Shown: positions 49,749 to 59,233 of the stretch, in pieces
How positions within the stretch are numbered: position 1 is the stretch's first letter
Layout of the letters: each line of letters begins with the position of its first letter
From: Pseudodesulfovibrio sp. zrk46
GTDB lineage: Bacteria > Desulfobacterota > Desulfovibrionia > Desulfovibrionales > Desulfovibrionaceae
Assembly (NCBI RefSeq): GCF_012516435.1
Contig: NZ_CP051216.1
Coordinates: 2,913,669-2,977,668 of the forward strand
Direction of reading: 5' to 3'
Length of the DNA stretch: 64,000 bases
The notes under the pieces: generated by a model
The model's input: only the letters and a program-made list of their open reading frames with translations
The model's database searches: none
Told to the model about the DNA's origin: nothing
Made by a program: the position numbers and the translations under genes

Positions 49749-51062
49749 CTATACGTCTGAGAACTGCTTTCGCAGCATGATGTCGAGGATCGTTTGATCG
49801 GTCTCGATCATTCCATCGGTAGCAAGTGTGCCGATGTTGCGCATGGTGTCCTCGGAAGAGGTGCCGATGATACCGTCGGTGTGGTGCACGTTCACGCCAT
49901 GAAGCGAGAAGAGTGCGGCCTGAACAGCAGTGCCTGCTGCGGTGGCCAGCTTGAGAGCACAGCCCGCTTTGGCGCCATCACAAATGATACCTGCCAGGTC
50001 TTCAAGCAGGTTTTTGATCGCACCAGCGATATGGCGTGCATCACCGCCGAGCAGGAAAGTGATACCTGCTGTGGCGCCTGCGCCTGCGGCTACAGAACAC
50101 CCACAGATTGCGGAAAGACGGCCGGTGTGCGCTTTAACGTATGCGGTGACTATATGGGAGAGAGCAATTGCTTCGAGAACCGTCTTGTCGTCCACTTCCA
50201 CGTAATCTTTCACAGCCCAGATAGGCAGAATAGCGGTGAGACCATGATTGCCAGACCCGGCAGAAGACATGGCGGGCAGCGGTGCGCCGGACATGCGTGC
50301 ATCGGATGCGCCAGACGTCAGGATGCGGGCTGCGAGGATCATGTCCTTTTTGATCAGCCCCTGGCGAACCAATCGTTCCAGAGTTTTGCCAACGCCGAGG
50401 CCAAGGCCATACTTGAGGCCTTGATCTGCCAATCTCATGTTAACGTCCACACCTTCACGAAGGAAGTCGAGATCTTCCTGATCCAACTCATCGGTCATTG
50501 CCATGAGGTCGGTCAGAGAGAGAGACTTGAGCCATGCTTCCATGGCCGCTACAGGGCTTTCGCCTTGTTCGGTCGGTTCGGCCAGCAGGGGGCTTTCAAC
50601 AGCAGCACCGTTGAGGGTCATGGATGCGATATTATCGTGCAGACCTTCGATGATACATTCGGCCACGTCGTTGCCGGATTTGATGACATTCTTAACGAGG
50701 AGACCACGCTGCTCCTTGAGGAGGTGAACCGTGACCTTCTTGTCGGCGATGAGCTGTTTGGCCTCTTTGACATGATCGTCAGTGATAGAGGCTAGTACCT
50801 CAAGGCGTAAGTCTGCATCGCCTCCCACTGCACCAAGTGCGGCGGCCATGTCCAGACCGGACAGACCACTTGTGCCGGGAATGGAAACGGCAAGGGCGTT
50901 CTTGTATACGTTGGGGTCTAACGACAGCTCAATGGAATCGAAATCGCCTCCGGGGAGCAGGGACATTGCCGCTGCTGCGCCGAGAGCGATGGCCACGGGC
51001 TCGGTACACCCGAGTGCTGGAGCAACCTGAAGGTTCAGAACGTCTTTGGCCGTAAAGGTCAT
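49749..51062 (-). CDS. CyuA-type L-cysteine desulfidase (UPF0597)
   Basis: A 437-residue member of the YhaM/CyuA family, which breaks down cysteine (and possibly serine) to pyruvate using an oxygen-sensitive [4Fe-4S] cluster. Likely cluster cysteines are Cys19 (ALGCTEP), those in SAICGCSVAAGAG and CDGAKAGC. The SSAGSGNHGL motif is typical. A small Cys-tailed gene lies 12 nt upstream in the same operon. Confidence 0.88.
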   Translation of the reverse strand: MTFTAKDVLNLQVAPALGCTEPVAIALGAAAAMSLLPGGDFDSIELSLDPNVYKNALAVSIPGTSGLSGLDMAAALGAVGGDADLRLEVLASITDDHVKEAKQLIADKKVTVHLLKEQRGLLVKNVIKSGNDVAECIIEGLHDNIASMTLNGAAVESPLLAEPTEQGESPVAAMEAWLKSLSLTDLMAMTDELDQEDLDFLREGVDVNMRLADQGLKYGLGLGVGKTLERLVRQGLIKKDMILAARILTSGASDARMSGAPLPAMSSAGSGNHGLTAILPIWAVKDYVEVDDKTVLEAIALSHIVTAYVKAHTGRLSAICGCSVAAGAGATAGITFLLGGDARHIAGAIKNLLEDLAGIICDGAKAGCALKLATAAGTAVQAALFSLHGVNVHHTDGIIGTSSEDTMRNIGTLATDGMIETDQTILDIMLRKQFSDV

Positions 51063-51074
51063 GGTGCTACCTCG

Positions 51075-51599
51075 CTACTGTTTTTTGACGGTGGACTTGG
51101 GACAAGTCTCACTCATGTAGCATATTTCACAGCCGCCCGTGTAGGGGTAGGGGGTCAGAACAGCGTATTTGCGGTTGACGGTACCTTCTTCGTTCCAAGT
51201 GAGCCCCAGTTCGGCGAATGCACCCTGTACGCCTTCGCCCGGACGGGGAAGAGGAGCGCAGTTGCCATCCTGCAGTTCCGGTACGAAACCCTGAGCGGAA
51301 CTCATGACCATGGTGATAGCCAGAGCGTGGAACCAGAGACCGTGAGTCGGCGAGTCTTGCCAGATGCCCTCGATGGAAGCTTCGGCATCTTCATCAAGGA
51401 AAATAAGCAGGAATTTGCCTTCACCTTCGGAGTTCTCCAGTTCGTAGGCCTTGAGGTTTTCGCGGGACCATTTGTCCCAGAAAGGTTGGAAGTCGTCCAT
51501 GATGTCTTGAGGAATGCGGCTTTCACCAGCAATTTCCATGAAGTACATAATGTCGAATTCCGGCATGGGCTTAAGCGGATTGATTGAGTATTTGGGCAT
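51075..51599 (-). CDS. Unknown protein with C-terminal Cys cluster
   Basis: A 174-residue soluble protein that I do not recognise. The body is acidic and aromatic-rich; the C-terminus has CEICYMSETCPKS, three cysteines spaced C-x2-C-x6-C. It is co-oriented and 12 nt from the CyuA-type gene, so it may serve the same pathway (for example sulfide or cysteine stress), which is inference. GGAGACT precedes the ATG. Confidence 0.7.
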   Translation of the reverse strand: MPKYSINPLKPMPEFDIMYFMEIAGESRIPQDIMDDFQPFWDKWSRENLKAYELENSEGEGKFLLIFLDEDAEASIEGIWQDSPTHGLWFHALAITMVMSSAQGFVPELQDGNCAPLPRPGEGVQGAFAELGLTWNEEGTVNRKYAVLTPYPYTGGCEICYMSETCPKSTVKKQ

Positions 51600-51784
51600 G
51601 TATAGTCTCCTGAAAAGGTTCGTTTACTATAGGGACGGTCTGAGTACCTTTTTTCACGCATTGACTCAAGTTTTCCGTCTTCTCGTTGCACGGAATAGCG
51701 AGTCGGGGTATGTTGTTAATACGGTGAAATATATCGGGCGCATCCATTGTCAACACGGTGCGTAACGCGAACCCTGGAGTTTCC

Positions 51785-53536
51785 ATGCCCGACACGACAG
51801 GCCAACCCCTGTTCGAGCGTCTCAAGCGGCCCAATGTTCAGTACCTGTTCCTCGCCATTCTTATCGGCGTTCTTGCTGGGTATGGTGCTGTACTTTTCAA
51901 ATATGTTCTGAAAAGCATGCAGTGGATCTTCTACCATCATTCCGGTGATATGCTTTTGTTTGCAGACGAGATACCGTTGTGGATGAAGATCGTAATGCCT
52001 ACTGTTGGCGGGGTGGTCGTCGGACTAGTGGTCAGCTATTTTGCCAGTGAGGCAAAAGGTCATGGAGTGCCAGAGGTTATTCAGGCAATCGCTCTCAGAG
52101 GAGGACGTATCCGGAAAAGAGTGGCGGCTGCCAAAATTTTTGCTTCTGCCGTTACCATAGGTTCTGGTGGCTCGGTCGGCCGTGAAGGGCCCATGGTTCA
52201 GATCGGCTCGTCCATTGGGTCGTCCGTGGGGCAACTCTTCAAAGTGCCGAGTGTTCACATGCGGACTATGGTGGGGTGTGGCGCAGCAGCAGGAATTGCC
52301 GCTACTTTCAATGCTCCTATTGCAGGTGTGTTGTTTGCCCTTGAAATCATTATTGGTGACTTCGGCGTCATGCAATTCTCGCCCGTTGTATTGTCGTCGG
52401 TCACGGCTACTACCATTTCTCGATATTATTTCGGTGACTTTCCACATTTTCAAATTCCTGCCTACTCCATCGTCTCACTTTGGGAGTTCTGTTTTTACCC
52501 TATTCTTGGTGTGATTACAGGTTTTGTGGCGTTGGCATTTACCAAGATTCTGTACAAGTTCGAGGACTGGTTTGAGGCCATTCCTATCAGGGACTGGATT
52601 AAGCCTGCTATCGGTGGTGCACTGCTCGGCTGTGTTTTTGCCATTTTCCCCGAGGTGTTTGGTGTAGGCTATGGTGCAATGAATCAGGCGCTGAACAACT
52701 CGATGGAGTTAAAGCTGTTGTTCGTGCTCATATTTGTAAAGATTTTAGCTTCGTCCATAACACTAGGGTCAGGAGGGTCGGGCGGAATCTTTGCGCCTTC
52801 GTTATTTATGGGGGCCATGACCGGTGGCGCTTTTGGCCTTGTATTGCACACGTTGTTGCCGGGGCAGACTGCTTTGCCCGGAGCCTATGCTCTTGTTGCC
52901 ATGGGCGGTGTGGTTGCTGGAACTACATATGCTCCCATTACTGCTATTCTGATCATTTTTGAAATGTCGGGTACATATTCGATTATCCTGCCGCTGATGC
53001 TCACATGTATCACCGCTACGGTTATGAATTCGACAATACGGCGGGCTTCCATTTATACGACCAAGCTGTTGCGTCGAGGTATTGATATTGAGGCCGGCCG
53101 GGATCGACATTTACTTGAGCACATCATGGTGAAGGAGGTCATGAGTCGCAATGTGGTTTCCATTCCAGAGTCCATGCCGTTGGAACAGATCATCTGGACA
53201 TTTAAGACTCAGAACGCTTCTTATTTACATGTGATCGATCAGGAAGAGAAATTAACGGGCATTATCTCTTTTCGTGACATAAGAACTGTGCTGGATGAAG
53301 AGGAGTTGTTCCAATTGATTATTGCTCATGATCTTTCGACTCGTGATCTGGTGGTGGTTTCTACGGATGATACTTTGCAGGATGCTTTGGATAGAATCAC
53401 CGAACGCGGCGTATCTCAATTGCCGGTACTCTCTTCCGGTTCTGGTCGTAAGTTGGTTGGCACCTTGACTGAATCCGATATCAACGCGGCCTACAACTCA
53501 GCTCTGATCAAGGACGAGATTCTTAAGCCTGACTAG
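51785..53536 (+). CDS. CLC-family chloride transporter with CBS pair
   Basis: A 583-residue CLC protein. Conserved pore motifs are GHGVP (92-96, with His where GSGIP has Ser), GREGP with gating Glu134, and GSGGSGGIFAPS. After the membrane domain two CBS domains follow (about 450-580). The Glu that takes protons from the cytoplasm in E. coli ClcA (E203) aligns with Ile188 (FALEIIIGDF), so proton coupling may differ. The ATG at 51785 has TGGAG before it; an in-frame GTG at 51758 is less likely. Confidence 0.9.
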   Translation: MPDTTGQPLFERLKRPNVQYLFLAILIGVLAGYGAVLFKYVLKSMQWIFYHHSGDMLLFADEIPLWMKIVMPTVGGVVVGLVVSYFASEAKGHGVPEVIQAIALRGGRIRKRVAAAKIFASAVTIGSGGSVGREGPMVQIGSSIGSSVGQLFKVPSVHMRTMVGCGAAAGIAATFNAPIAGVLFALEIIIGDFGVMQFSPVVLSSVTATTISRYYFGDFPHFQIPAYSIVSLWEFCFYPILGVITGFVALAFTKILYKFEDWFEAIPIRDWIKPAIGGALLGCVFAIFPEVFGVGYGAMNQALNNSMELKLLFVLIFVKILASSITLGSGGSGGIFAPSLFMGAMTGGAFGLVLHTLLPGQTALPGAYALVAMGGVVAGTTYAPITAILIIFEMSGTYSIILPLMLTCITATVMNSTIRRASIYTTKLLRRGIDIEAGRDRHLLEHIMVKEVMSRNVVSIPESMPLEQIIWTFKTQNASYLHVIDQEEKLTGIISFRDIRTVLDEEELFQLIIAHDLSTRDLVVVSTDDTLQDALDRITERGVSQLPVLSSGSGRKLVGTLTESDINAAYNSALIKDEILKPD

Positions 53537-53637
53537 CAAGGAGGGGCTGTGGCTAGTCGTTGTCGTGCGCTGGGTAATATGCTAATGGCGTGCCGTCAGC
53601 CGCACCCATGCGGCAAATCACGCAAGGAATTAGCTGA

Positions 53638-54156
53638 ATGAACGAAATCAGGATTACCGCCACCCTTTCTCTGGATGAGAAATATCCGGATGATGCCTAT
53701 ATCGATTTCAACCTGTCTGTGGACGGGCAGTATCTGCATGAGGTTAATGTCTACGTTGACCCGGTGGCGTTAGTAAATTCAGCAACCATGTCGGGAGAGA
53801 CGTTCATCTACACCTGTGACTGTGGAAATCCTGCCTGTCAGGGAATCGATGATGGTGTGATGGTGTCTCATACTCCAGAAAAAGTGATTTGGCGGTTGAA
53901 AAATCCCATTTCCTGGCCTCCCAATGAACCAAAGCCTGACTGGGCGCATGATGCTGAATTCCATTTCACCAAGGAAGACTACCTTCAGCAGATATCTACC
54001 GCCTTGGATCATGCCAAACGTCTTGCTCGTCAGTTTAAACCGACAGGAAGTCTTTGGTGTGGCCCCGGCCTTTCCTTTGAAGGTTTGATGGCGCTTGAAA
54101 TGCCTCAACATAGCGGATTTTTCACTCACGAACCTGAAGGGCGGGCCGTCCACTAG
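53638..54156 (+). CDS. Unknown protein with CxC-x4-C motif
   Basis: A 172-residue cytoplasmic protein of unknown function. It has CDCGNPACQG around residue 60, a short cysteine cluster that may bind zinc. It begins with a beta-rich part and ends with a helical segment (ISTALDHAKRLARQF). CAAGGAATTAGCTGA precedes the ATG. No neighbours give a clear hint. Confidence 0.7.
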   Translation: MNEIRITATLSLDEKYPDDAYIDFNLSVDGQYLHEVNVYVDPVALVNSATMSGETFIYTCDCGNPACQGIDDGVMVSHTPEKVIWRLKNPISWPPNEPKPDWAHDAEFHFTKEDYLQQISTALDHAKRLARQFKPTGSLWCGPGLSFEGLMALEMPQHSGFFTHEPEGRAVH

Positions 54157-54238
54157 GCTTGTTGCGATTTCTGCGTCTCTGATCTATAGTTAGTCACCTT
54201 GCTCAAGGCTGCTTCCTCCAACTATCTGGAGGAGCACA

Positions 54239-54484
54239 ATGTCTGTTATTCAATTCCTACCTATGCGTACACAGCGCGTACGACTGCTTCGTGCGCCGCC
54301 TTCATGCGTTTCTTATTCAGGGGATGGCGTCGTCCATTCCATTCTTAAGTTGTGTTCAGGACTCGGCCGATTGGGCCAGCGGGAGGAGTGCCTGGTTTCG
54401 GGAGCGGACGGTTCTGTTCGCTGGACTTATTACCGAACGAGGTACACCTATGTTGTACGTTCCTATTCAAATCTATCCCAATGA
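54239..54484 (+). CDS. Doubtful small ORF with strong ribosome site
   Basis: An 81-residue frame that starts with an excellent ribosome site (GGAGGAGC, 4 nt before the ATG) and overlaps the next gene by 35 nt. The translated protein is basic and low in recognisable structure. It might be a short leader peptide or the front part of a frameshifted gene. I list it with low confidence. Confidence 0.3.
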   Translation: MSVIQFLPMRTQRVRLLRAPPSCVSYSGDGVVHSILKLCSGLGRLGQREECLVSGADGSVRWTYYRTRYTYVVRSYSNLSQ

Positions 54485-54998
54485 ACGTAGTGTGCGCAGT
54501 TGCGTAGTGCGTTCCGCTGTTTTCGTTGGGTTGGCTGTTGCTGCATTCCTTAATTTTAATGATAAAGGACTGCAAATGGCCGTCATGCTTTTTTGTATGG
54601 TGGCATTTACTATCAATGTTCTAAAAACCGTGGCAGCCGCCACCAGACAACCGATGCTCAAGGTGCTGGATGATCGTTTTTCGGTCTACACCCCTTTTGG
54701 GTATGCCATGGTGCGGTTTGGCGAGGTCCTTGCGTTTCGTCAAGGCGGTATCCCGGGGGCGAGAACTTTGCGTGTAGAGATTAACAAGGCCGCGCGTGCG
54801 AGGTTTCCATCAGGAGTAGGGCGCTTGCTATACTCTTTGGCTTGGCTGAGTAGCGGTAATACCGTTTCGATTCCTGCCTATATGTTAGGGGCGCAAATCG
54901 ATCCGGTGCTTAAGATGTTGGAAAAGCGGCGTTTGGCTGCAGTCCGTCTTGAGGCAGTGGAGGGAACACCTCAAACGGTATTTCAGCCTATGGGCTGA
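54450..54998 (+). CDS. Membrane protein of STM3941-like type
   Basis: A 182-residue protein with two hydrophobic helices near the N-terminus (about 20-60) and a cytoplasmic PH-like part (LKVLDDRFSVYTPFGYAMVRFGEV...). This is like the STM3941 family of unknown function. The same frame is open from 54291, but GAGG before the ATG at 54450 and the domain start favour it. Confidence 0.6.
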   Translation: MLYVPIQIYPNERSVRSCVVRSAVFVGLAVAAFLNFNDKGLQMAVMLFCMVAFTINVLKTVAAATRQPMLKVLDDRFSVYTPFGYAMVRFGEVLAFRQGGIPGARTLRVEINKAARARFPSGVGRLLYSLAWLSSGNTVSIPAYMLGAQIDPVLKMLEKRRLAAVRLEAVEGTPQTVFQPMG

Positions 54999-55004
54999 TT
55001 GGAA

Positions 55005-55041
55005 AAAATCGGGAAGTCTACAATCAAGGCTTCCCGATTTT
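55005..55041. terminator. Terminator between membrane gene and SBP gene
   Basis: AAAATCGGGAAG (55005-55016) pairs perfectly with CTTCCCGATTTT (55030-55041). A/T-rich on both sides and placed between convergent genes, so it can serve both. Confidence 0.82.
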
Positions 55042-55053
55042 CTTTCTGTCTTT

Positions 55054-55821
55054 CTATTCTTCCATTGGTTGTGTTGGAAAACCGTAAGAGAGTAGTATGG
55101 CCTTGAGTGTGCCGTCTTTTTTGATTTCTTTGAGACCTTTATTGAAAAGCTCCAGCTTTTGTTGCCATCCAGTTCTGTTTTTTGAAAACATTACGTGCAA
55201 TGATTTTTGCTCTAGCGCTGGATAAATGAAGCGAATGTCGGCCATGTCTGCTTCAATTATCGGGCTGTTTTTGACTAGATGAAGTGCCTGGTATTTGTCG
55301 ATGACAATCAGATCTACTCGGTCATGCAGGAGCTTGCGTAAGTTCAAAACGTCGTTTTCTGCTTCGTCTTTGTTCAGTTCCTTGTCGCTGTCAATCGCCT
55401 TTGTATTGACGAAGCCCCTGACCACTCCCAGTCGATACTTGTGAAGACTTTGTGTAGTGCCGTCATAATCAATGCTATTGCTAGATTTGGTGCAGAGGGT
55501 GAGGATCGTTTGGAAATAGCATTCTGACACACCATAATCCTCATCCCTTTGTGGGCTGTAATAAGCATTGTAGAGAGCGTCGAAGTCGCCCGCCTTGGTC
55601 TCATCCATGGCCCGGGTCCATGGCAGAAAGTGGAATTTGGCAGTCAGACCAACTCTGGCGCATGCCTTCGAGATGATGGTTGAGGCGATCCCGTATCCGG
55701 GAATAATTTCTCCTGCGTATGGCTCCCATGTGATTGTTACGAAGTCGAGTTGAGTATCGTCTGCTCGTGCGATGCTGAACGTGAGTACGATGGAGGCTGC
55801 CAAAATAATCAGGCTTTTCAT
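55054..55821 (-). CDS. Family 3 solute-binding protein
   Basis: A 255-residue exported protein with a signal peptide (about 1-20, ending ARA) and an SBP_bac_3-like domain (ITWEPYAGEIIPGYGIAST, MDETKAGDFDALYNAYYS, DGTLKAIL). Such proteins bind polar amino acids for uptake or sensing. No permease or ATPase gene is beside it, so it is a solo binding protein. GGAGGAGATAAG precedes the ATG. Confidence 0.85.
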   Translation of the reverse strand: MKSLIILAASIVLTFSIARADDTQLDFVTITWEPYAGEIIPGYGIASTIISKACARVGLTAKFHFLPWTRAMDETKAGDFDALYNAYYSPQRDEDYGVSECYFQTILTLCTKSSNSIDYDGTTQSLHKYRLGVVRGFVNTKAIDSDKELNKDEAENDVLNLRKLLHDRVDLIVIDKYQALHLVKNSPIIEADMADIRFIYPALEQKSLHVMFSKNRTGWQQKLELFNKGLKEIKKDGTLKAILLSYGFPTQPMEE

Positions 55822-55941
55822 CTTATCTCCTCCTTCTCCGTTTTTTACACTTGTCTCTGCTGTAGAAATGTCTATCCAGACAAAAGTGGATAGTTAGAAC
55901 AAAGACTACGTGTTGTATTAATTTGTGTAAAGTGACGTCAT

Positions 55942-55974
55942 AAAAAAAGGCGTCTCCTTGCAGAGACGCCTTTT
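55942..55974 (-). terminator. Terminator of glycine-cleavage operon
   Basis: GGCGTCTC (55949-55956), loop CTTGCA, GAGACGCC (55963-55970). The A-run at 55942-55948 forms a T-run on the minus strand, so it ends the operon after the YhcH-type gene; TTTT on the right also allows plus-strand use. Confidence 0.85.
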
Positions 55975-55993
55975 GATTTTAGTATGGAAGTAG

Positions 55994-56440
55994 CTATTTT
56001 ACTGCTACTTTCATGATGACCTTGTGAAGCCATTCGTCTGATATCATGGGTAAATGTCCATCGTTAGGGAAGTAGATGCCAAAAGAGCCGGGACCAACTT
56101 GGGACCAGCTGCTCGGCGTATCCGCATAGAATGCAACGTCAGTGGCAGGTCGAGCTTCGACCACGGGGCCAAGATCCTTACGAGCCTTCCATCCGATATT
56201 ATCCACACCCTTCAGGACGAATTGGACGTCCAGATAATCGTCATGTGTCTCGATAAGCGCTTCACCCGGCTTTCGTCCTATGCCCTTGGCAACCACTGCC
56301 CATACATTGACGCCATCAACCTCATGTTTGCCCTCAGGCAAATCGGCGAGGTTCGGGCGGCGCAAGAAGGCAAAGGCGGTAGCCAGATGTGGATTTAGGC
56401 TTGTATAGAAATCCGCGTTTTCGAGCACATCGATGATCAT
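55994..56440 (-). CDS. YhcH/YjgK/YiaL-family protein
   Basis: A 148-residue cupin-like protein of the YhcH/YjgK/YiaL family (DUF386), with the typical THDDYLDVQFVLKG and GSFGIYFPNDGHLP motifs. Some members bind metals and act in sialic acid or sugar metabolism. Here it is the last gene of the glycine-cleavage operon, overlapping lpdA by 4 nt (ATGA), a context that is not standard for the family. Confidence 0.88.
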   Translation of the reverse strand: MIIDVLENADFYTSLNPHLATAFAFLRRPNLADLPEGKHEVDGVNVWAVVAKGIGRKPGEALIETHDDYLDVQFVLKGVDNIGWKARKDLGPVVEARPATDVAFYADTPSSWSQVGPGSFGIYFPNDGHLPMISDEWLHKVIMKVAVK

Positions 56441-57801
56441 TGTATTTTTGTCCTCTCGGCTTTCAAGGCCATCAGTAGCGACTCGTCTAAGGACGGGTGC
56501 GGGAAGATGGTCTTGTGAATGTCCTCAGCAGTCCAGCCTTGCTGTACTATCATGGTGGCGGCCATGCAGAGGCGGGAAACGTCGTGACCGACAGCGGTGA
56601 CGCCAACGACTTTTCCTGCGGACCAGACGACTTTGACAAATCCCTGAGTGGAGGCGTGCGCTTGAGCCATGGGGTTGGCGGCCAGCTGTGCCTTAGAGGT
56701 CTCAGTCGTTTGGTAGTCAGCCAGGAATGCTTCGTTTTCAGTGAGCCCCACGCGCATGACTTCGGGAGAACCATAGAGCACGCTGGGAATCGGGCCGGCT
56801 TCATAAGCGGCATCAGTCTTGCCAGCGATGCGGGCAGCAACATAATGCGCCTGATGAGACGCAGCGTGAGCCAGCTGAATCTGACCGTTGCAGTCGCCGA
56901 TGGCGTAGATGTGGGGAGCAGCCTGCAGATTTTCGTCCACTACGACCTTGTTGAACTCCATCTCGATGCCTGCTTCTTCGAGGCCGATGTCCTGAGTGAC
57001 AGGGCCTCGGCCGACTGCCACCAGAATTTTCTCAGCTTCGAACTTGTCACGGGTATCGAGAGTAAGTTCGCCTTTGCCATCAACAGTACGAACACCTGCT
57101 ACGCGCTTCTCAAGCTGGATATCCCATTTCCAACGTTTGAAGATAGAACGGAGTGCCTTGGACACTTCCGGATCTTCAAGCGGTGCAACGCGGTCCATGG
57201 CGTCAATGACGGTGACTTTTGAGCCGAAGCGATGAGCCACCTGAGCCATTTCCAAGCCGATGAATCCTGCACCCACAACGATGAGCGACTTAGGCATCTC
57301 TTCCATGGCGAGGAACATGTTCGAATCGAGCACGCACTTGCCATCTGGCTCAAGGCCAGGGAAGAAAATGGGCTTGGACCCGGTCGCAATGATCAGGTCC
57401 TTGTATTCGAGTTCTTTGTCGCCTTCTTCGGTGACAACGGAGACCTTGTCTTCACCAGCCAGCTTGCCCGTTCCTTCAATCAGGTCGATGCCGAGCTTTT
57501 TGAGCTGCATGCCCATAGCTTTACGGGTCCCGGTCAAGTGCTTCTGTACACGTCCCTGAAGAGCAGGGAAGTCCACGTTTACTTCACCGGAAGCGACTTT
57601 CATCTTGGATTGGTTGTGCAACTCCTCAATAGCGGAAGTAGCACCAAGCCAGAGCTTGGTCGGAATGCAGCCCCAATTGAGGCAGGTGCCGCCGAGGAAG
57701 TTTTTCTCAACCAGCGCGACCTTAAGGCCATAACCGGCAGCTTCAACAGCGGCATCAAATCCGCCTGGACCCGCGCCTATGACAACGAGATCATAAGTCA
57801 T
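56437..57801 (-). CDS. lpdA: Dihydrolipoyl dehydrogenase (L protein)
   Basis: Reoxidises dihydrolipoyl groups using FAD and NAD. The 454-residue protein has the FAD motif VIGAGPGGFDAAVEAA, the redox disulfide Cys40/Cys45 (GGTCLNWGCIPTK), the NAD motif VVGAGFIGLEMA and the C-terminal HPSLDES with the base region. It probably serves as the L protein of glycine cleavage. It overlaps gcvPB by 11 nt and the YhcH-type gene by 4 nt. Confidence 0.95.
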   Translation of the reverse strand: MTYDLVVIGAGPGGFDAAVEAAGYGLKVALVEKNFLGGTCLNWGCIPTKLWLGATSAIEELHNQSKMKVASGEVNVDFPALQGRVQKHLTGTRKAMGMQLKKLGIDLIEGTGKLAGEDKVSVVTEEGDKELEYKDLIIATGSKPIFFPGLEPDGKCVLDSNMFLAMEEMPKSLIVVGAGFIGLEMAQVAHRFGSKVTVIDAMDRVAPLEDPEVSKALRSIFKRWKWDIQLEKRVAGVRTVDGKGELTLDTRDKFEAEKILVAVGRGPVTQDIGLEEAGIEMEFNKVVVDENLQAAPHIYAIGDCNGQIQLAHAASHQAHYVAARIAGKTDAAYEAGPIPSVLYGSPEVMRVGLTENEAFLADYQTTETSKAQLAANPMAQAHASTQGFVKVVWSAGKVVGVTAVGHDVSRLCMAATMIVQQGWTAEDIHKTIFPHPSLDESLLMALKAERTKIQ

Positions 57802-59233
57802 CTGTCAGCTCCATGGCACGTGCGGCCTTGGTTTCGTCCAGTCGTTTGACGGGCAGAGTAACCGGAGCTTCCTGAATGACTTCCGGGTTGGATTCGGCCA
57901 GTTCGGCAATGGCGATCAGATCGTCGCAGAACTGGTCGAGAGTAGTTTTGTTTTCTGTCTCCGTGGGTTCGACCATGATTGCTTCCGGTACGATGAGCGG
58001 GAAGTAGACAGTGGGAGCGTGGTGCCCCTTGTCGAGCAGCGCTTTGCCAATGTCGAGGGCGCGGACGCCGTTCTTGGTCTGACGGTTAGCGGAGGCTACG
58101 AATTCATGCATGCATATGCGATCGTAGGGGATGTCGAAGTGAGTGGACAGACGCTTGCGCATGTAGTTGGCGGCCAAAACTGCGTTCTCAGTGGCGCGGG
58201 TCAGGCCAACACCGCCGAGGCGGAGCATGTAAGCGTAAGCCTTCAGGTAAACACCGAAGTTGCCATAGAACGGGGCTACGTAGCCGATTGATTTCGGGTA
58301 GTCGTAGTCGAGGAAGAACTGGCCGTCTTCCAACTTGGAAACGCGGGAGATGGGCAAGAAGTCCACCAGGCGTTCAGAGACGCCAACCGGTCCTGCGCCG
58401 GGGCCGCCACCGCCGTGCGGGGTTGCCAGAGTCTTGTGCACGTTCCAGTGAATGATGTCGAAGCCGACATCGCCCACACGCATCTTGCCCATGATGGCGT
58501 TGAGGTTTGCACCATCATAGTAGAGCAGTGCATCTACTTCGCGGAGCATCTTAACGATCTTGGGAAGATGAGTCTCGAAAAGTCCCAAAGTGTTGGGGCA
58601 GGTCATCATCATGCCAGCGACTTCATCGTCCAGCACTTCGGCGAGAGCCTCGGGGGATACGATGCCGTCCACAGATTCAACAGAGACGATGTCGTAGCCA
58701 GCGATGGCTGCTGATGCTGGGTTGGTGCCGTGCGCGGAGTCGGGCACGATCATCTTGGTCTTCTTGTTGCCCTTGTCGCGATGGTAGGCAGCCATGAGCA
58801 TGACACCGGTCAGCTCACCGTGGGCGCCTGCCATGGGGTGCAGGGTATATGCTGCCATGCCGGTGATTTCGCACAGCAGTTTCTCGGTCTCGTACATTAC
58901 CTCAAGGGCGCCCTGACACAGACCACCAGCGCCTTGGAGCTGGGGCAGTACCGGATGCAGTCGGGTGAAACCAGGCATAGCAGCAACGGTTTCAGTGAAC
59001 TTGGGGTTGTACTTCATGGTGCAGGAGCCGAGGGGGTAGAAATTACCGTCCACGCCCATGTTGCGCTGAGAGAGCTTGGTGAAGTGACGAACGACGTCCA
59101 GTTCGGAGGCTGAGGGCAGACCAATGTCGCCATCACGCAGAAGTTCGTTGGGGATGTATGCTTCTTCAGCCATACCTTCGCAAGGCCAGCAGCCTTCGCG
59201 TCCGGCTACGGATTTTTCAAAGATGGTCTTCAT
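57791..59233 (-). CDS. gcvPB: Glycine dehydrogenase (P protein) subunit 2
   Basis: PLP-bearing half of the split P protein that decarboxylates glycine and passes aminomethyl to GcvH. The 480-residue protein has the PLP lysine in NVHKTLATPHGGGGPG and the active-site PDSAHGTNPAS. It overlaps lpdA by 11 nt and the gcvPA stop by 1 nt (TAATG). Split GcvP is the normal form in many anaerobes. Confidence 0.96.
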   Translation of the reverse strand: MKTIFEKSVAGREGCWPCEGMAEEAYIPNELLRDGDIGLPSASELDVVRHFTKLSQRNMGVDGNFYPLGSCTMKYNPKFTETVAAMPGFTRLHPVLPQLQGAGGLCQGALEVMYETEKLLCEITGMAAYTLHPMAGAHGELTGVMLMAAYHRDKGNKKTKMIVPDSAHGTNPASAAIAGYDIVSVESVDGIVSPEALAEVLDDEVAGMMMTCPNTLGLFETHLPKIVKMLREVDALLYYDGANLNAIMGKMRVGDVGFDIIHWNVHKTLATPHGGGGPGAGPVGVSERLVDFLPISRVSKLEDGQFFLDYDYPKSIGYVAPFYGNFGVYLKAYAYMLRLGGVGLTRATENAVLAANYMRKRLSTHFDIPYDRICMHEFVASANRQTKNGVRALDIGKALLDKGHHAPTVYFPLIVPEAIMVEPTETENKTTLDQFCDDLIAIAELAESNPEVIQEAPVTLPVKRLDETKAARAMELTDDL

